A stretch of DNA of 64,000 bases from Polyangiaceae bacterium (GTDB lineage Bacteria > Myxococcota_A > Polyangia > Polyangiales > Polyangiaceae), in NCBI GenBank assembly GCA_013361525.1, contig JABFXY010000134.1, positions 1 through 64,000 of the forward strand, written 5' to 3'. Positions 1 to 9,014 of this stretch are shown in pieces. Positions within the stretch are counted from its first letter, which is position 1. Each line of letters begins with the position of its first letter. Made by a program: the position numbers and the translations under genes. Under the pieces are notes generated by a model. The model was not told the DNA's origin. It saw nothing but the letters and a program-made list of their open reading frames with translations, and searched no databases.

Positions 1-5
1 CCGCT

Positions 6-117
6 ATTTCTCCCCCCTAGCCCCCCTCACTTCGTGAGGGGGGAACACGTTTTCGCGGGCACACCCTTCACAACGAAAAGCCCCCCTCACGAAGTGAGGG
101 GGGTTGGGGGGAGAAAT
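6..117. repeat. 112-bp symmetric inverted-repeat element
   Basis: Positions 6-17 and 106-117 are perfect 12-bp inverted repeats. Inside lie two perfect hairpins with 10-bp arms, at 21-43 (loop TTC) and 81-103 (loop GAA). The second is the exact reverse complement of the first, so the whole block is symmetric and could form a cruciform. It lies downstream of the minus-strand clpV gene, where it could act as a terminator, or it may be a small mobile palindromic repeat. I see no gene in positions 1-169. Confidence 0.8.
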
Positions 118-169
118 TGCAGCCTCGATCTTCCAAACCTGGATCGGGGCTACACCGTCTCCGCGGCGG

Positions 170-2845
170 TCAGCTGAACTCGGCCGTGAAGTTGTTCTGG
201 TCGTCGATGTCGATGAACAGCTTCCGCGGCGGGTTCTCCTCCGCCATTTTCTCGAGGATCGCGGCGGACAACATCGGCATCAGCGACGAGCGCAAGATGT
301 GGTCGATGTTGCGGGCGCCGGTGTCGACCTCGGTGCAGCGGGCCGCGATCATGTCGACCAGCCGATCCGAGTAGCGCGCGTCGATGCGCTGATTGGTCTT
401 GAGGCGTCCGAGCAGGCCGTCGAGCTTCAAGCGAGCGATGTTGCCGAGCGCTGCCTTCGAGATCGGCAGGAACGGCACCATCGTCATACGCGCGAGGAGC
501 GCGGGCTTGAAATGCGACGACAGCGTCGGCTTGATCGCCTCGAGGATCTCGTTGATCGGCGGGTCTTTGCCCGTCTCCTCCCAGGCTGCGACCGTCATGT
601 TGGTGATCTTGTCGGTCGCGAGGTTGCTCGTCATGATGACGAGCGTGTTCTTGAAGTCGACGAGCCGCCCTTCGCCGTCGGAGAGCATGCCCTTGTCGAA
701 CACCTGGTAGAACAGGTTCATGACGTCGGGGTCGGCCTTCTCGCACTCGTCGAGGAGGACGACGGTGTACGGGCGCTGGCGCACGCCTTCGGTGAGCATG
801 CCGCCTTCGCCGAAGCCGACGTAGCCGGGTGGCGAGCCGATGAGCCGGGAGACCGTGTGCTTCTCCTGGAACTCGGACATGTTGACGGTGACCATCATGC
901 GCTCGCCGCCGTAGAGCATGTCGGCGAGGCTGAGGGCCGTCTCCGTCTTACCGACACCCGACGGGCCGACGAGGATGAAGACGCCCATCGGCTGCTGCGG
1001 CTGCTTCAAGCCGGCGCGCGCCGCGCGGAGCTCCTTCGCGATCGTGTGGAGGGCGTGGTCCTGGCCCTTGATGCGCTTGCGGAGGCGGTCCTCCATCTCG
1101 AGCAGCGCTTTGACGTCGTCCTGCGCCATCTTGCCGGCGGGGATGCCGGTCCAAGCGCTGACGACGTTCGCGACCATCGCGTGATCGACGTCCGGGCGAA
1201 TGAGCGGAACCTCTCCCTGGATGTCGTCGAGCGCATTGAGCGCGGCGACGACCTCTTTGCGGGCCTCGTCGCGCTCCGACTCGCTCTTCGCTTCGGCCAT
1301 CTTCTTGCGAAGCTCGAGGACCTTCTTCGCGCCTTCGGTCTCTGCGTCGTAAGCGGCCTTGATGTTCGTGAGATCGACGTTCGCCTTCTCGAGGCGAATG
1401 CCGAGCTCGGTGAGGCGCTCCTCGTCGACCTTGATGCCGTTTTGCTTGTCGCGGTTGAGCGCGTCGACCTCACGCTCGGTGTTCTTGATCAGCACCTCGA
1501 TGTCGTCGACGGCGGCCGGCTTCTGCTGAAGGGCGACCTTCACGCGCGCGGCACACGTGTCGAGGAGATCGACGGCCTTGTCGGGCAGCTGGCGGCCCGA
1601 GATGTAACGAGCCGACAGACGAACGGCGGCGGTGACGGCCTCGTCCTGGATGATGACGTTGTGCGCGTCCTCGAACTTCGATCGAAGGCCGCGGAGCATG
1701 ATGATCGCCGTGTCGATGTCGGGCTCGTCGACCTTGACCGGCTGGAAGCGGCGCTCGAGGGCCGCGTCCTTCTCGAAGTACTTCTTGTACTCCTTCCACG
1801 TGGTCGCAGCGATCGTGCGGAGCTCGCCGCGCGCGAGCGCAGGCTTCAAGAGGTTCGCGGCGTCGCCCGCGCCCTGCGCACCACCCGCACCGATCATCGT
1901 GTGGGCCTCGTCGATGAAGAGGATGATCGGCTTGGTCGATCCCTTCACCTCGTTGATGACGCCCTTGAGGCGGTTCTCGAACTCGCCCTTCACGCTCGCG
2001 CCGGCTTGGAGCAAACCGAGATCGAGACCGAGGATCTCGACGCCCTGAAGGAGCGGCGGCACGTCGTTGTTCACGATCATCAGGGCCATGCCCTCGACGA
2101 GCGCCGTCTTACCGACGCCGCTGTCGCCGACGATGATCGGGTTGTTCTTTCGACGGCGCGCCAGGATGTCGATGATCTGGCGAATCTCACGCTCGCGACC
2201 GAAGACCGGATCGATCTGCCCCGCTCGTGCGCGTCCGGTGTAGTCGACGCAGAACTTCGCGAGGGCGGAGTCGGGGTTGACGCTGCCGTCCTTCCCGAGT
2301 CCCGGCTGGCCGGGCGTGCCGCCCTGCCCCTGTTGTCCGGCGCCTGCTCCTGCGCCGTCTTCCCCTTCCTTCGACCCCGAAAGGATCGTCGGAAGGTTCT
2401 TCTTCATGTCCTCGCGCGGAATGGCCTCGAGCACCAAACCGATGCCGCTCGTCGAGTACTTGTTGGGCTGTTGAACGAGGCGAAGGAAAAGAACGCCGCT
2501 CCGGATCTTCTGCCAGCCGAGATCGACCGAGCCGACGACCCACGCGTCCTGCATCCACTCGAGCAAGACCGGCGAGAAGGTCGGGCGACCGCTGTTGCCC
2601 TGTCGCAGATCATCGAGCCCGCGCTGCAACGTCGAGCGCAGCTGCGAGGGATTCAAATCGTAATGGCTGACGATGAACGCGATATCGCTCGACGCGTCGT
2701 CGAGCAGGGCGAGCAAGAAATGCTCGATCGTGATCTCGTAGTGTCTGGCCTGTACCGCTTGCGTCGCACCGGCCTCCAAGGCCGCGACGCAGTTTTTCGT
2801 GAGCCGCTTGAGCAGCGATTTGTGGTCGACGAGCATGCCGCGCAT
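170..2845 (-). CDS. clpV: T6SS ClpV-type AAA+ ATPase (TssH)
   Basis: 891-residue Clp/HSP100-type ATPase with two AAA+ modules. An N-terminal Clp-N-like helical domain (about 1-155) is followed by a Gly/Gln-rich linker (160-188). Walker A GDSGVGKT lies at 240-247 with Walker B ILFIDEAH; the second module has GPSGVGKT and VVLLDECE. ClpV disassembles the contracted TssB/TssC sheath of the type VI secretion system in the cytoplasm. The Clp-N region differs from ClpA/ClpB, and hcp, tssE, tssF and tssG lie within 10 kb, which favours ClpV over a general chaperone. An internal ATG four codons in (2836) is an alternative start; no strong ribosome-binding site decides between them. Confidence 0.92.
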   Translation of the reverse strand: MRGMLVDHKSLLKRLTKNCVAALEAGATQAVQARHYEITIEHFLLALLDDASSDIAFIVSHYDLNPSQLRSTLQRGLDDLRQGNSGRPTFSPVLLEWMQDAWVVGSVDLGWQKIRSGVLFLRLVQQPNKYSTSGIGLVLEAIPREDMKKNLPTILSGSKEGEDGAGAGAGQQGQGGTPGQPGLGKDGSVNPDSALAKFCVDYTGRARAGQIDPVFGREREIRQIIDILARRRKNNPIIVGDSGVGKTALVEGMALMIVNNDVPPLLQGVEILGLDLGLLQAGASVKGEFENRLKGVINEVKGSTKPIILFIDEAHTMIGAGGAQGAGDAANLLKPALARGELRTIAATTWKEYKKYFEKDAALERRFQPVKVDEPDIDTAIIMLRGLRSKFEDAHNVIIQDEAVTAAVRLSARYISGRQLPDKAVDLLDTCAARVKVALQQKPAAVDDIEVLIKNTEREVDALNRDKQNGIKVDEERLTELGIRLEKANVDLTNIKAAYDAETEGAKKVLELRKKMAEAKSESERDEARKEVVAALNALDDIQGEVPLIRPDVDHAMVANVVSAWTGIPAGKMAQDDVKALLEMEDRLRKRIKGQDHALHTIAKELRAARAGLKQPQQPMGVFILVGPSGVGKTETALSLADMLYGGERMMVTVNMSEFQEKHTVSRLIGSPPGYVGFGEGGMLTEGVRQRPYTVVLLDECEKADPDVMNLFYQVFDKGMLSDGEGRLVDFKNTLVIMTSNLATDKITNMTVAAWEETGKDPPINEILEAIKPTLSSHFKPALLARMTMVPFLPISKAALGNIARLKLDGLLGRLKTNQRIDARYSDRLVDMIAARCTEVDTGARNIDHILRSSLMPMLSAAILEKMAEENPPRKLFIDIDDQNNFTAEFS

Positions 2846-2887
2846 GCTATCGGCGAGCGCACACTAAAGAGAAGTAGGAAGGCGGGG

Positions 2888-4552
2888 TCAGCCTTTGACG
2901 GGGCGCTTTCCGTTCTTCCCGCTGCGGCCGGAAGGGCGTTCGTCCTCTTCGAGGTCGCCGGTCTTGGCAGGCTTGGAATCGAGGAGGCTCCGTTTGACGC
3001 GTAGCTTCACGAGCGTCCCCTCCTTCACCTTGTCTCCGGCTTTGAGGCCATTGTCGCGGGCGACGTCGGAGGCGTCGACGTCGAACTGCTTTGCGATCTC
3101 GGTGATCGTGTCACCGCTGCCCGCCCGGTAAAGAACGGTGTCTTTGCCCTTCTTGTCCTTCTCTTCCTCGCGCTCGTCTGCTTCGGCGATCTCGCCGAGG
3201 CGCTCTTCGAGACGCTCCTCGAGGGGGTCGCGCATGCTGCGGCGCTTCTTCTTCGGCTTCGGCAAGTAGGACAGGAGGCTCTGGTCCTCCTCGGCCTGAG
3301 GCCGGTACCCCTCGGGGCTCATCAGGTCGATGGGGTCGAGCACGTCGACCTCGTCGCTGCGGGAGCGAGAGAGATCGAGCATCGTCGGGAGCATCGCGAC
3401 CGCCCGCTGGATCGAATCCGACGGCACGTTCACGAGGAAATCACCCTTCCCCGGGGGGAGCTCCTTGCCGAGAACGTCGGGGTTGAACTTGCGGATCGTC
3501 GAGGTCGAGACGCCGGCCGCCTTCGCGATGGTCTCGAGCGGGGTGCGCGGCGGCACCGCGAGCTCGGCGACGTCGATGCTCTTCGAGACCTCGACCTCGT
3601 TGAAGTCGAAGCGCTCGAGGTTGTTCGCGACGATGGCCGCCGCGAGGATCTTCGGCACGTACTTCGATGTCTCTTCGGGCATCACGCCGGCGCGGACGAG
3701 CTCGTTGAAGTCGGTCGTTCCGACGCGGTCGATGCGGTCGAGCAGCTGCTCGTAACCCATGTTGTAAGCCGCGAGCGCGAGGTCCCACTGGCCGAAGCGC
3801 ATGTAGAGATCGCGCAGGTGGTGCGCCGCGGCTTGCGTCGCGAGCTTCGGATTGCGCCGTTGGTCGACGAACTTGTTTTGGCGAAGCCCGTAAACCGCGC
3901 CCGTCGCGGGCATGAACTGCCAGAGGCCGACCGCACCGACGGGCGATTTCGCCGTGGCGTCGAAGCCGCTCTCGATCATCGCCACCCAGATCAGGTCCTC
4001 CGGGAGGTCCCGCGCGCGAAGCTCTTCTTGCACCATCTCCTGGTAGCGACCACTTCGCTTGAGCCAGGTCTCGAACATGTTTCGGCCGCGGTCGGTTTTC
4101 GTGAAAAACCGCACGTACTTCAGCGTCTGGCGCGAGACCCCGAGGCCGAAGTCGGGCAGCTGCAGGCGCGAGATGGCCGCGCTCCCGACCGACTCGAGCT
4201 CGTCGGCTTCGGCCATCATGTCCTCGTCGTAGACCGATGCGTATTCGTTGCGCGGTCGCAGATCGCGACCGAAGACCTCACGCGACGTGAGCTCGCCGTA
4301 CCGAGAGGGAGCTCGCGTCGCTCGGAGCTCTCGAAGCGCGCTCGCCTCTTCCCCCGGCAGGCGTGCCTCGAGGGAGGCGCTCAACACCGGCGCCGGACGG
4401 TGGGCGTTGTCCACCATGACGACCCGAGGCTTCGCCGCCTCGTCTTGCCCACCCCGGATAGAGTCGAGCGAGACTTCCGGAGCAGCCATTCCGACGCCGT
4501 ATCCAAAGGCCAAGGCCGACACGAGCGGGGGGATCTTTTCGACGAGGCTCAT
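2888..4552 (-). CDS. Lytic transglycosylase with LysM domain (MltD-like)
   Basis: 554 residues. A hydrophobic N-terminus (about 7-24) suggests export or anchoring. The SLT/lysozyme-like domain spans about 140-300; E194 in AMIESGFD is the expected catalytic acid, followed by GLWQFMPATG and ALAAYNMGY motifs. A degenerate LysM-like stretch (about 330-380) and a clearer C-terminal LysM (about 465-515) would bind peptidoglycan; charged coils join and end the domains. Such enzymes cleave the glycan chain in the periplasm. It lies 42 bp upstream of clpV on the same strand, so it is probably cotranscribed and may open the wall for T6SS assembly (inference). Otherwise it is a housekeeping MltD-type enzyme. 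Confidence 0.85.
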   Translation of the reverse strand: MSLVEKIPPLVSALAFGYGVGMAAPEVSLDSIRGGQDEAAKPRVVMVDNAHRPAPVLSASLEARLPGEEASALRELRATRAPSRYGELTSREVFGRDLRPRNEYASVYDEDMMAEADELESVGSAAISRLQLPDFGLGVSRQTLKYVRFFTKTDRGRNMFETWLKRSGRYQEMVQEELRARDLPEDLIWVAMIESGFDATAKSPVGAVGLWQFMPATGAVYGLRQNKFVDQRRNPKLATQAAAHHLRDLYMRFGQWDLALAAYNMGYEQLLDRIDRVGTTDFNELVRAGVMPEETSKYVPKILAAAIVANNLERFDFNEVEVSKSIDVAELAVPPRTPLETIAKAAGVSTSTIRKFNPDVLGKELPPGKGDFLVNVPSDSIQRAVAMLPTMLDLSRSRSDEVDVLDPIDLMSPEGYRPQAEEDQSLLSYLPKPKKKRRSMRDPLEERLEERLGEIAEADEREEEKDKKGKDTVLYRAGSGDTITEIAKQFDVDASDVARDNGLKAGDKVKEGTLVKLRVKRSLLDSKPAKTGDLEEDERPSGRSGKNGKRPVKG

Positions 4553-4655
4553 CGGTGTGAGCCACAGTCATACAATGTAGGACAGACGGGCAAGTTCGTG
4601 GCATGGGCCCAAGAGCACGACGATTCTTCCCAAGCGTTTTGGTAGCCTGCGTGCG

Positions 4656-5966
4656 ATGGCGGTCGCGTTGCTCGCGCGGGTGTTCGACACCCAGGCGAAC
4701 CAGAGCTTCGAAGCGACGTTCGAGCGATTTCCCGTGCGGGTGGGCCGGAACCAGCTCAACGATCTTCCGATCGATCGGCCTTACGTGAGCCAGTTTCATG
4801 CGGCCTTCGAGGTCCGCAACGACAGCCAGCTCTACGTGAAGGACCTCGGATCGACCAACGGCACGCTCTACAAGGGCCAACGTTTGGTGCGTGATCAACC
4901 GATCGAGATCACGAGCGCACCCGAGGTGACGATCGGTCCGATCGTGATTCGCCTCGGCATGTCGACTGCGCCGCAGAAGGCCGTCGAGGACGCAGGGAAA
5001 GAGGCGGGTGTCCTCGACTTCGGACAAGGGCCGGAGACGATGCGCGCGCTCGCCCATCGTTATGGTCCTCTCCCTCCGGGCGCCGAAGACCCTTACATCC
5101 GGCAGGTTGCGCCGTATGTCGAGGCGTACCGGCAAGCCTGGCAGACGGTCTATCGGGTCATCTACGACCACCTCACGCGGCTGCCGCCCGACGTTCGCAA
5201 CGCGTACCTGCGACGCATCGGCTACGAGCAACCCGCCGTCAGCCTCGAGAGCGACTTCCGCAAGATCGCGCAGTACTACGGCGTGGACCTTCGCGCGTTC
5301 ACGCAGGCGGGTCCCGGCCAGGCAGCGCTCGCTGCGCTCTCGGAGCTCGCGACGACACTCGCGCCGGGAACGAAGCTCCCCGACGACGTGCCGAGCGTGC
5401 TCGGGTTCGCCAAGCGCGTGCGCGACTCGCTCGACGTGTTCCTGCGTTGTTTCATCAGCCTTCGAGACGGCTACAAGGAGTTCTCCAAAGAGGTCCTCGA
5501 TCGCGAGAACGCCGCGCGCGATCCCGTCGCAGCAGCGGCGGACGCGAAGGAGCTCGGCATCGCGCTACTCGGCCACGCCGCGCCACCGGAGACCTCACGC
5601 GCGCTGCAGAACACGTTCGTCGAGGTGATGAGCCACCAGGTCGCGCTCATGAACGGCGTCATGGAGGGCGTGAAGCAGCTCCTCCAACGGTTGAGCCCGA
5701 AGTCCCTCGAGCAGGAATACGAACGCAGCGGAAAGAAGGGCGGCCTCTTCTCGAACCGGTTCGAGGCCCTCTGGAAGCTCTACGAAGTTCGGCACGCCGA
5801 CTACGCAGGCGAAGACAAGGAGACCTTCCTCGTCATCTTCGGCTCACAGTTCTCGCGCGCGTACGCGCAGGCAGCCGGCGAGAACTTCCAAGGCGACGCC
5901 GGCAAGCTCGGCAGGTTCACCATGGGCGGCGGCCGGCGCGGCGGAGGATCGACCGGCAGCGACTGA
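4656..5966 (+). CDS. tagH: FHA-domain T6SS accessory protein (TagH-like)
   Basis: 436 residues. An N-terminal FHA domain (about 5-100) shows VGR (29-31), the S45xxH48 pair and GSTNGT (65-70), the phosphothreonine-binding features. The C-terminal region (about 290-425) matches the TagH/ImpI-type C-terminal domain, with a conserved run including VMEGVKQLL, FEALWKLYEVRH and a final FGSQFSRAYAQAA. FHA proteins of this kind link Ser/Thr phosphorylation to T6SS activation. The gene is divergent from the transglycosylase, with only 103 bp between them. Two Ser/Thr kinases occur in the window but neither is adjacent, so the cognate kinase is unknown. Confidence 0.85.
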   Translation: MAVALLARVFDTQANQSFEATFERFPVRVGRNQLNDLPIDRPYVSQFHAAFEVRNDSQLYVKDLGSTNGTLYKGQRLVRDQPIEITSAPEVTIGPIVIRLGMSTAPQKAVEDAGKEAGVLDFGQGPETMRALAHRYGPLPPGAEDPYIRQVAPYVEAYRQAWQTVYRVIYDHLTRLPPDVRNAYLRRIGYEQPAVSLESDFRKIAQYYGVDLRAFTQAGPGQAALAALSELATTLAPGTKLPDDVPSVLGFAKRVRDSLDVFLRCFISLRDGYKEFSKEVLDRENAARDPVAAAADAKELGIALLGHAAPPETSRALQNTFVEVMSHQVALMNGVMEGVKQLLQRLSPKSLEQEYERSGKKGGLFSNRFEALWKLYEVRHADYAGEDKETFLVIFGSQFSRAYAQAAGENFQGDAGKLGRFTMGGGRRGGGSTGSD

Positions 5967-6076
5967 TGGGTCCTCACGTCCGACACGCGCCAACAGGAGC
6001 GACGAGATCACACGTGCATTCGAGCGACGATTTCTTTGCCGTGACTCACACCCCACGTAGGCTACCGCGTCAGGTC

Positions 6077-6784
6077 ATGCGAGCTAGGCGTTCCCTTGTC
6101 GTTGCAGGCGCACTGGTAAGCGCGCTGGTCGGCGTGTGCATCCCTTCGGGCGAGGCGCACGCGCAAGCGATTCCCCCGGCCGCGGAGCGCGACGAAGGCT
6201 GGGGAACAGCCTCGACGATCTCGATGCTCATCGGCGTCGGCACGGCATCGGTGATGCCGCGCATCTATTACAACGACCCGGAAGCGACGGTCGGTTGGAA
6301 GGCGCGCTGGCACATCTCGCAGCTCGCTCCGATCATGACGCTCACCGCGGCGACGCTGCTCGTCGACATCCCGATCAAGAACCTCGGCGAAGGTACGCGC
6401 CCGGGCTGCACGGTCGAGGAAACGGAGAGCGGCTTCGACGGATCGAACTGCGAGTCGTACGGCATGCCGTCGACGCACTCCTTCGCCGCATGGAGCGCGA
6501 TGGGCGCAGGCACGGCGATCTTCATCATCGACACCGTCGTCTACTCGGACTCGAAGTTCCATCCCGGGTCGTTCATCGGCAACGTCATCGTCCCGCTCGC
6601 CGCGGGCGTCATGACGAGCGTCGGCCGCGGCATCGACGGCAGCGGCTTCGACGCCTACGAAGACCCCGCCCAGATCGGCATCGGCGTCGCCGCCGGCGTC
6701 GTCACGGGTTTCCTCACCGGCCTCGCGTATTCGCTCCTCCAAGAGCCGAACTGCGGCTACGGCAACAACCTGGTTTGTTGGTGA
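6077..6784 (+). CDS. PAP2-like membrane protein with a lost third motif
   Basis: 235 residues with a cleavable-looking signal (ending near AHAQA) and several hydrophobic segments. Two PAP2 (phosphatidic acid phosphatase type 2) motifs are visible: K-N-L-G-E-G-T-R-P fits KX6RP, and YGMPSTHSFAAW fits the PSGH motif with T for G. The third motif, SRX5HX3D, is only approximated by GRGIDGSGFDAYED; the nucleophilic His is absent. It may be a non-catalytic PAP2 relative or an enzyme with a shifted motif. The ATG at 6077 was chosen because the signal peptide begins there; the frame is open further upstream. It follows the FHA gene by 110 bp on the same strand. Confidence 0.65.
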   Translation: MRARRSLVVAGALVSALVGVCIPSGEAHAQAIPPAAERDEGWGTASTISMLIGVGTASVMPRIYYNDPEATVGWKARWHISQLAPIMTLTAATLLVDIPIKNLGEGTRPGCTVEETESGFDGSNCESYGMPSTHSFAAWSAMGAGTAIFIIDTVVYSDSKFHPGSFIGNVIVPLAAGVMTSVGRGIDGSGFDAYEDPAQIGIGVAAGVVTGFLTGLAYSLLQEPNCGYGNNLVCW

Positions 6785-6810
6785 GCGGGCGCGCTCAGCG
6801 CGCGCTCAAC

Positions 6811-7080
6811 CACTCCTCGCGAGCTCGCTTCGCTCGTCGCATCGTGCGTGGGCGACTCCTCGCGAGCTCGCTTCGCTCGTCGCATCGTGTCGCGCTGCCG
6901 CCCGCCTGACGGGCCTGACCTGGGCGCGACTTCGATGTCCCCGCAGAGCGTTCCTTTTGGGAGGGTCTGCGACCCTCCCCCTCCACAGCGGTTCGCGCTG
7001 CGGGGCCCCCCACCTGTCTACGGGCGGCGCGCCTTACGGCGCTTGCCCGCCCATCGCCTTTGGCGATGGGGCCCGCTGCG
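6811..7080 (+). repeat. 270-bp hairpin-rich dispersed repeat, copy A
   Basis: This stretch is nearly identical to the reverse complement of 23975-24247. It starts with two 34-bp direct units (6813-6846 and 6856-6889), followed by a less conserved segment and then several GC-rich hairpins. These include GGAGGGTC-TGC-GACCCTCC and CATCGCC-TTT-GGCGATGG. It fills most of the 331-bp gap after the PAP2-like gene and holds no gene. It looks like a non-coding dispersed element that follows gene ends. Confidence 0.85.
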
Positions 7081-7115
7081 ACGGTGGCGTTGGTGCCGCT
7101 CGCGCGGCCCTCCCG

Positions 7116-8048
7116 CTAATCCCGGCCGACGACGCGCTCCCAGAGCGGCTCGTTGCTCGAGAACAGGGTGTCGCGCTCGATCTTCAAGAAGCGCGAAAAC
7201 TCCACCTTACGAAGCTCGCGATCGCTGTCGAGATCCGGCACCTCGGTTTTCGCGATGCGCACCGAGACCTGCTCGAGCAGCAGGATGCCGTCCTTCTGGT
7301 AGGTGACGTCGGTGCTCAAGTGGTACTGCGCGTAGAGCCCGCGCGCGCTCACCGAGGGCATCGACTGCGTGCGGTCGAGATCGATGACCGCCGACTCGAG
7401 GAGCCTCCCGCGACGAGGCAGGAAGAAGTGACCGCGCTTGCGGCACGTCTGCGTCTCCGGGTCGCAGTCCTTCGACTCGGCGACGACGATCGTCTCGTTG
7501 CCGATGCGCGCCGTCGAGAAACGCGTGTCCTTCGGCCCACGGAAGCTACCCGCGGCGTAAATCTCCGCGTTGTCGCCGTACGCGCGCGCGAGCGCGATCG
7601 GCCCGCCTTCGTCGCCGTTGTCGAACTTGAGGCCGCGCAGCCAAAACACGCGCATGCCGTTCGGCCCCGAGTTGACGACCATCTCGTCGGGATCGACGTG
7701 GCGCGGCCAACCGCGGTCGCTCGCCCCGCCCTTCAGCGACTCGTTTGCGAAGACGTAGTTGCCGGTGCAATCGACCGCGAGCGCCTCGAGGCCCTCGTCG
7801 TTTCCGTCGATGTACCCGGGCACCAAGATCTCGAGCCACTGTCCCGGGTCGAGATCGCGAACCACCGAGCCCGCGCGCGACGGATCACCAACCGGCGCGA
7901 GCTTCGACCGGCACACCGACACCGGGGTCACGTAGCGGATTTCGACCTGGCGAACCTGGTTCTGCAGCGGGTCTGGGCAGCCGGCGAGCGCGGTGGCGGC
8001 CAAGAAGCCGGTGGCGATCGTGACGGCTTTCGTGGCGTGACGAAGCAT
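7116..8048 (-). CDS. Hypothetical lipoprotein in the T6SS locus
   Basis: 310 residues. The N-terminus is a lipoprotein signal (hydrophobic run, then LAGC), so it is probably anchored in the outer or inner membrane. The mature part has six further cysteines, two of them in a CDPETQTC pair, and is otherwise mixed beta-like sequence with no recognisable family. It is twice the length of TssJ, so it is not an obvious TssJ. It lies between the PAP2-like gene and hcp, transcribed away from hcp. Confidence 0.75.
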   Translation of the reverse strand: MLRHATKAVTIATGFLAATALAGCPDPLQNQVRQVEIRYVTPVSVCRSKLAPVGDPSRAGSVVRDLDPGQWLEILVPGYIDGNDEGLEALAVDCTGNYVFANESLKGGASDRGWPRHVDPDEMVVNSGPNGMRVFWLRGLKFDNGDEGGPIALARAYGDNAEIYAAGSFRGPKDTRFSTARIGNETIVVAESKDCDPETQTCRKRGHFFLPRRGRLLESAVIDLDRTQSMPSVSARGLYAQYHLSTDVTYQKDGILLLEQVSVRIAKTEVPDLDSDRELRKVEFSRFLKIERDTLFSSNEPLWERVVGRD

Positions 8049-8440
8049 CGGATGACAAAAGTCGCCCGGCTAGCGGAGCGAATCAAGAAAACAACCAAAT
8101 TCCCCGCTCGCTGGACACGAAGGCACTGGGCGCAACGGCGCTCTTTCACACCGTTTCACCGGCCTGGTCAACCCGCATCCCACCCCTGCGGCCGTTGAGT
8201 GGGAGATGACCACACCGATTTCGGCGATGGCCATTGACGGATTCGGCGACCTGTTTAGCCTATGACCCTGTCGCTTCGGAATGCTTCGGGCCGAGACGGC
8301 TGCGCGAAGGGGAGGGATTGATGCCCTGTCTGGACCGTACAATCAAAACCGAAGTCGGATCTCGTTTCCCGTTCGTCCCTCGAATTCCCGGCCAGCGTGC
8401 GGGGTCGCATAGACTGAGTACCGAGGTTTTCGAATCGACG
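8049..8440. other. Intergenic region upstream of hcp
   Basis: About 390 bp separate the divergent lipoprotein gene and hcp. It must hold promoters for both. I looked for a sigma54-type GG-N10-GC site and for a good TTGACA/TATAAT pair and found neither clearly. A 77-codon open frame runs through it into hcp but lacks coding character. Confidence 0.5.
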
Positions 8441-8456
8441 GGAGAGGTGAATCTCC
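8441..8456 (+). promoter_or_regulatory. Hairpin enclosing the hcp ribosome-binding site
   Basis: GGAGA (8441-8445) can pair with TCTCC (8452-8456), leaving a GGTGAA loop, directly against the hcp ATG at 8457. The purine-rich ribosome-binding sequence GGAGAGGTG lies in the 5' arm and loop. A five-base-pair stem is weak alone, so an effect on translation is possible but unproven. Confidence 0.45.
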
Positions 8457-8969
8457 ATGGCACTTAGCACGTACGCGAAAGACATCAAGTTCACGAAGCA
8501 GGGTCAGGGCAAGGGCAGCTGCATTCAGAAGGGCCGCGAAGGCTGGGTTGAGATCATCGCGGTCAACCACTGCATCAAGAGCCCCCGCGACACCGCCAGC
8601 GGCCAAGCCACCGGCAAGCGTCAGCACTGCCCGATCCGCATCCGGATGCCGTACGACATGGCGCTCCCGCAGTTCTACCAAGCGCTGTGCAACAACGAGG
8701 CGATCCAAGAGCTCACCTTGGCGTTCTTCTCGCCCAACAAGCTCGGTACCGCGGGTGGTCAGGGCGTTGAAATGCTCACCTACGAGCTCAAGCTCACGAA
8801 CGCGTTCGTGTCGCAGGTCGAGTTCGAGATGCTCAACAACCGCAACCCGGAGCTGACCCGCTACGAGAACATGTACGTGGTCGAGATGGTCTACCAAGCC
8901 GTTCAGGGCACCTGGAAGATCGGCAACAAGGTCTGGAGCGACGACTGGCTCTCCCCGGTCCAGGGCTGA
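8457..8969 (+). CDS. hcp: T6SS tube protein Hcp (TssD)
   Basis: 170 residues with the Hcp fold signature: an N-terminal region containing GKGSCIQKGREGWVEI, a central AFFSPNKLG...EMLTYELKLTNAFVS segment, and a C-terminal EMVYQAVQGTWKI strand. Hcp hexamers stack to form the inner tube expelled by the contractile sheath. The start has a strong ribosome-binding sequence. A good intrinsic terminator follows at 9015-9047, so hcp is probably expressed as a single gene at a higher level than tssEFG. Length is typical for the family. Confidence 0.95.
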   Translation: MALSTYAKDIKFTKQGQGKGSCIQKGREGWVEIIAVNHCIKSPRDTASGQATGKRQHCPIRIRMPYDMALPQFYQALCNNEAIQELTLAFFSPNKLGTAGGQGVEMLTYELKLTNAFVSQVEFEMLNNRNPELTRYENMYVVEMVYQAVQGTWKIGNKVWSDDWLSPVQG

Positions 8970-9014
8970 TAAGCAGTACGTGCTAGCCGTCGCCATCGGG
9001 CGCCGGCAACGACA

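Noticed and set aside
104..3004. 966-codon plus-strand open frame
   Set aside because: It is antisense to clpV and the transglycosylase end, Arg/Asp/Leu-rich as expected for the complement of GC-rich genes, with no domain.
7116..8048. Lipoprotein as TssJ
   Set aside because: At 310 residues it is about twice the size of TssJ and shows no TssJ-like pattern.
8234..8467. 77-codon open frame before hcp
   Set aside because: It overlaps the hcp start and has no ribosome-binding site or coding character.
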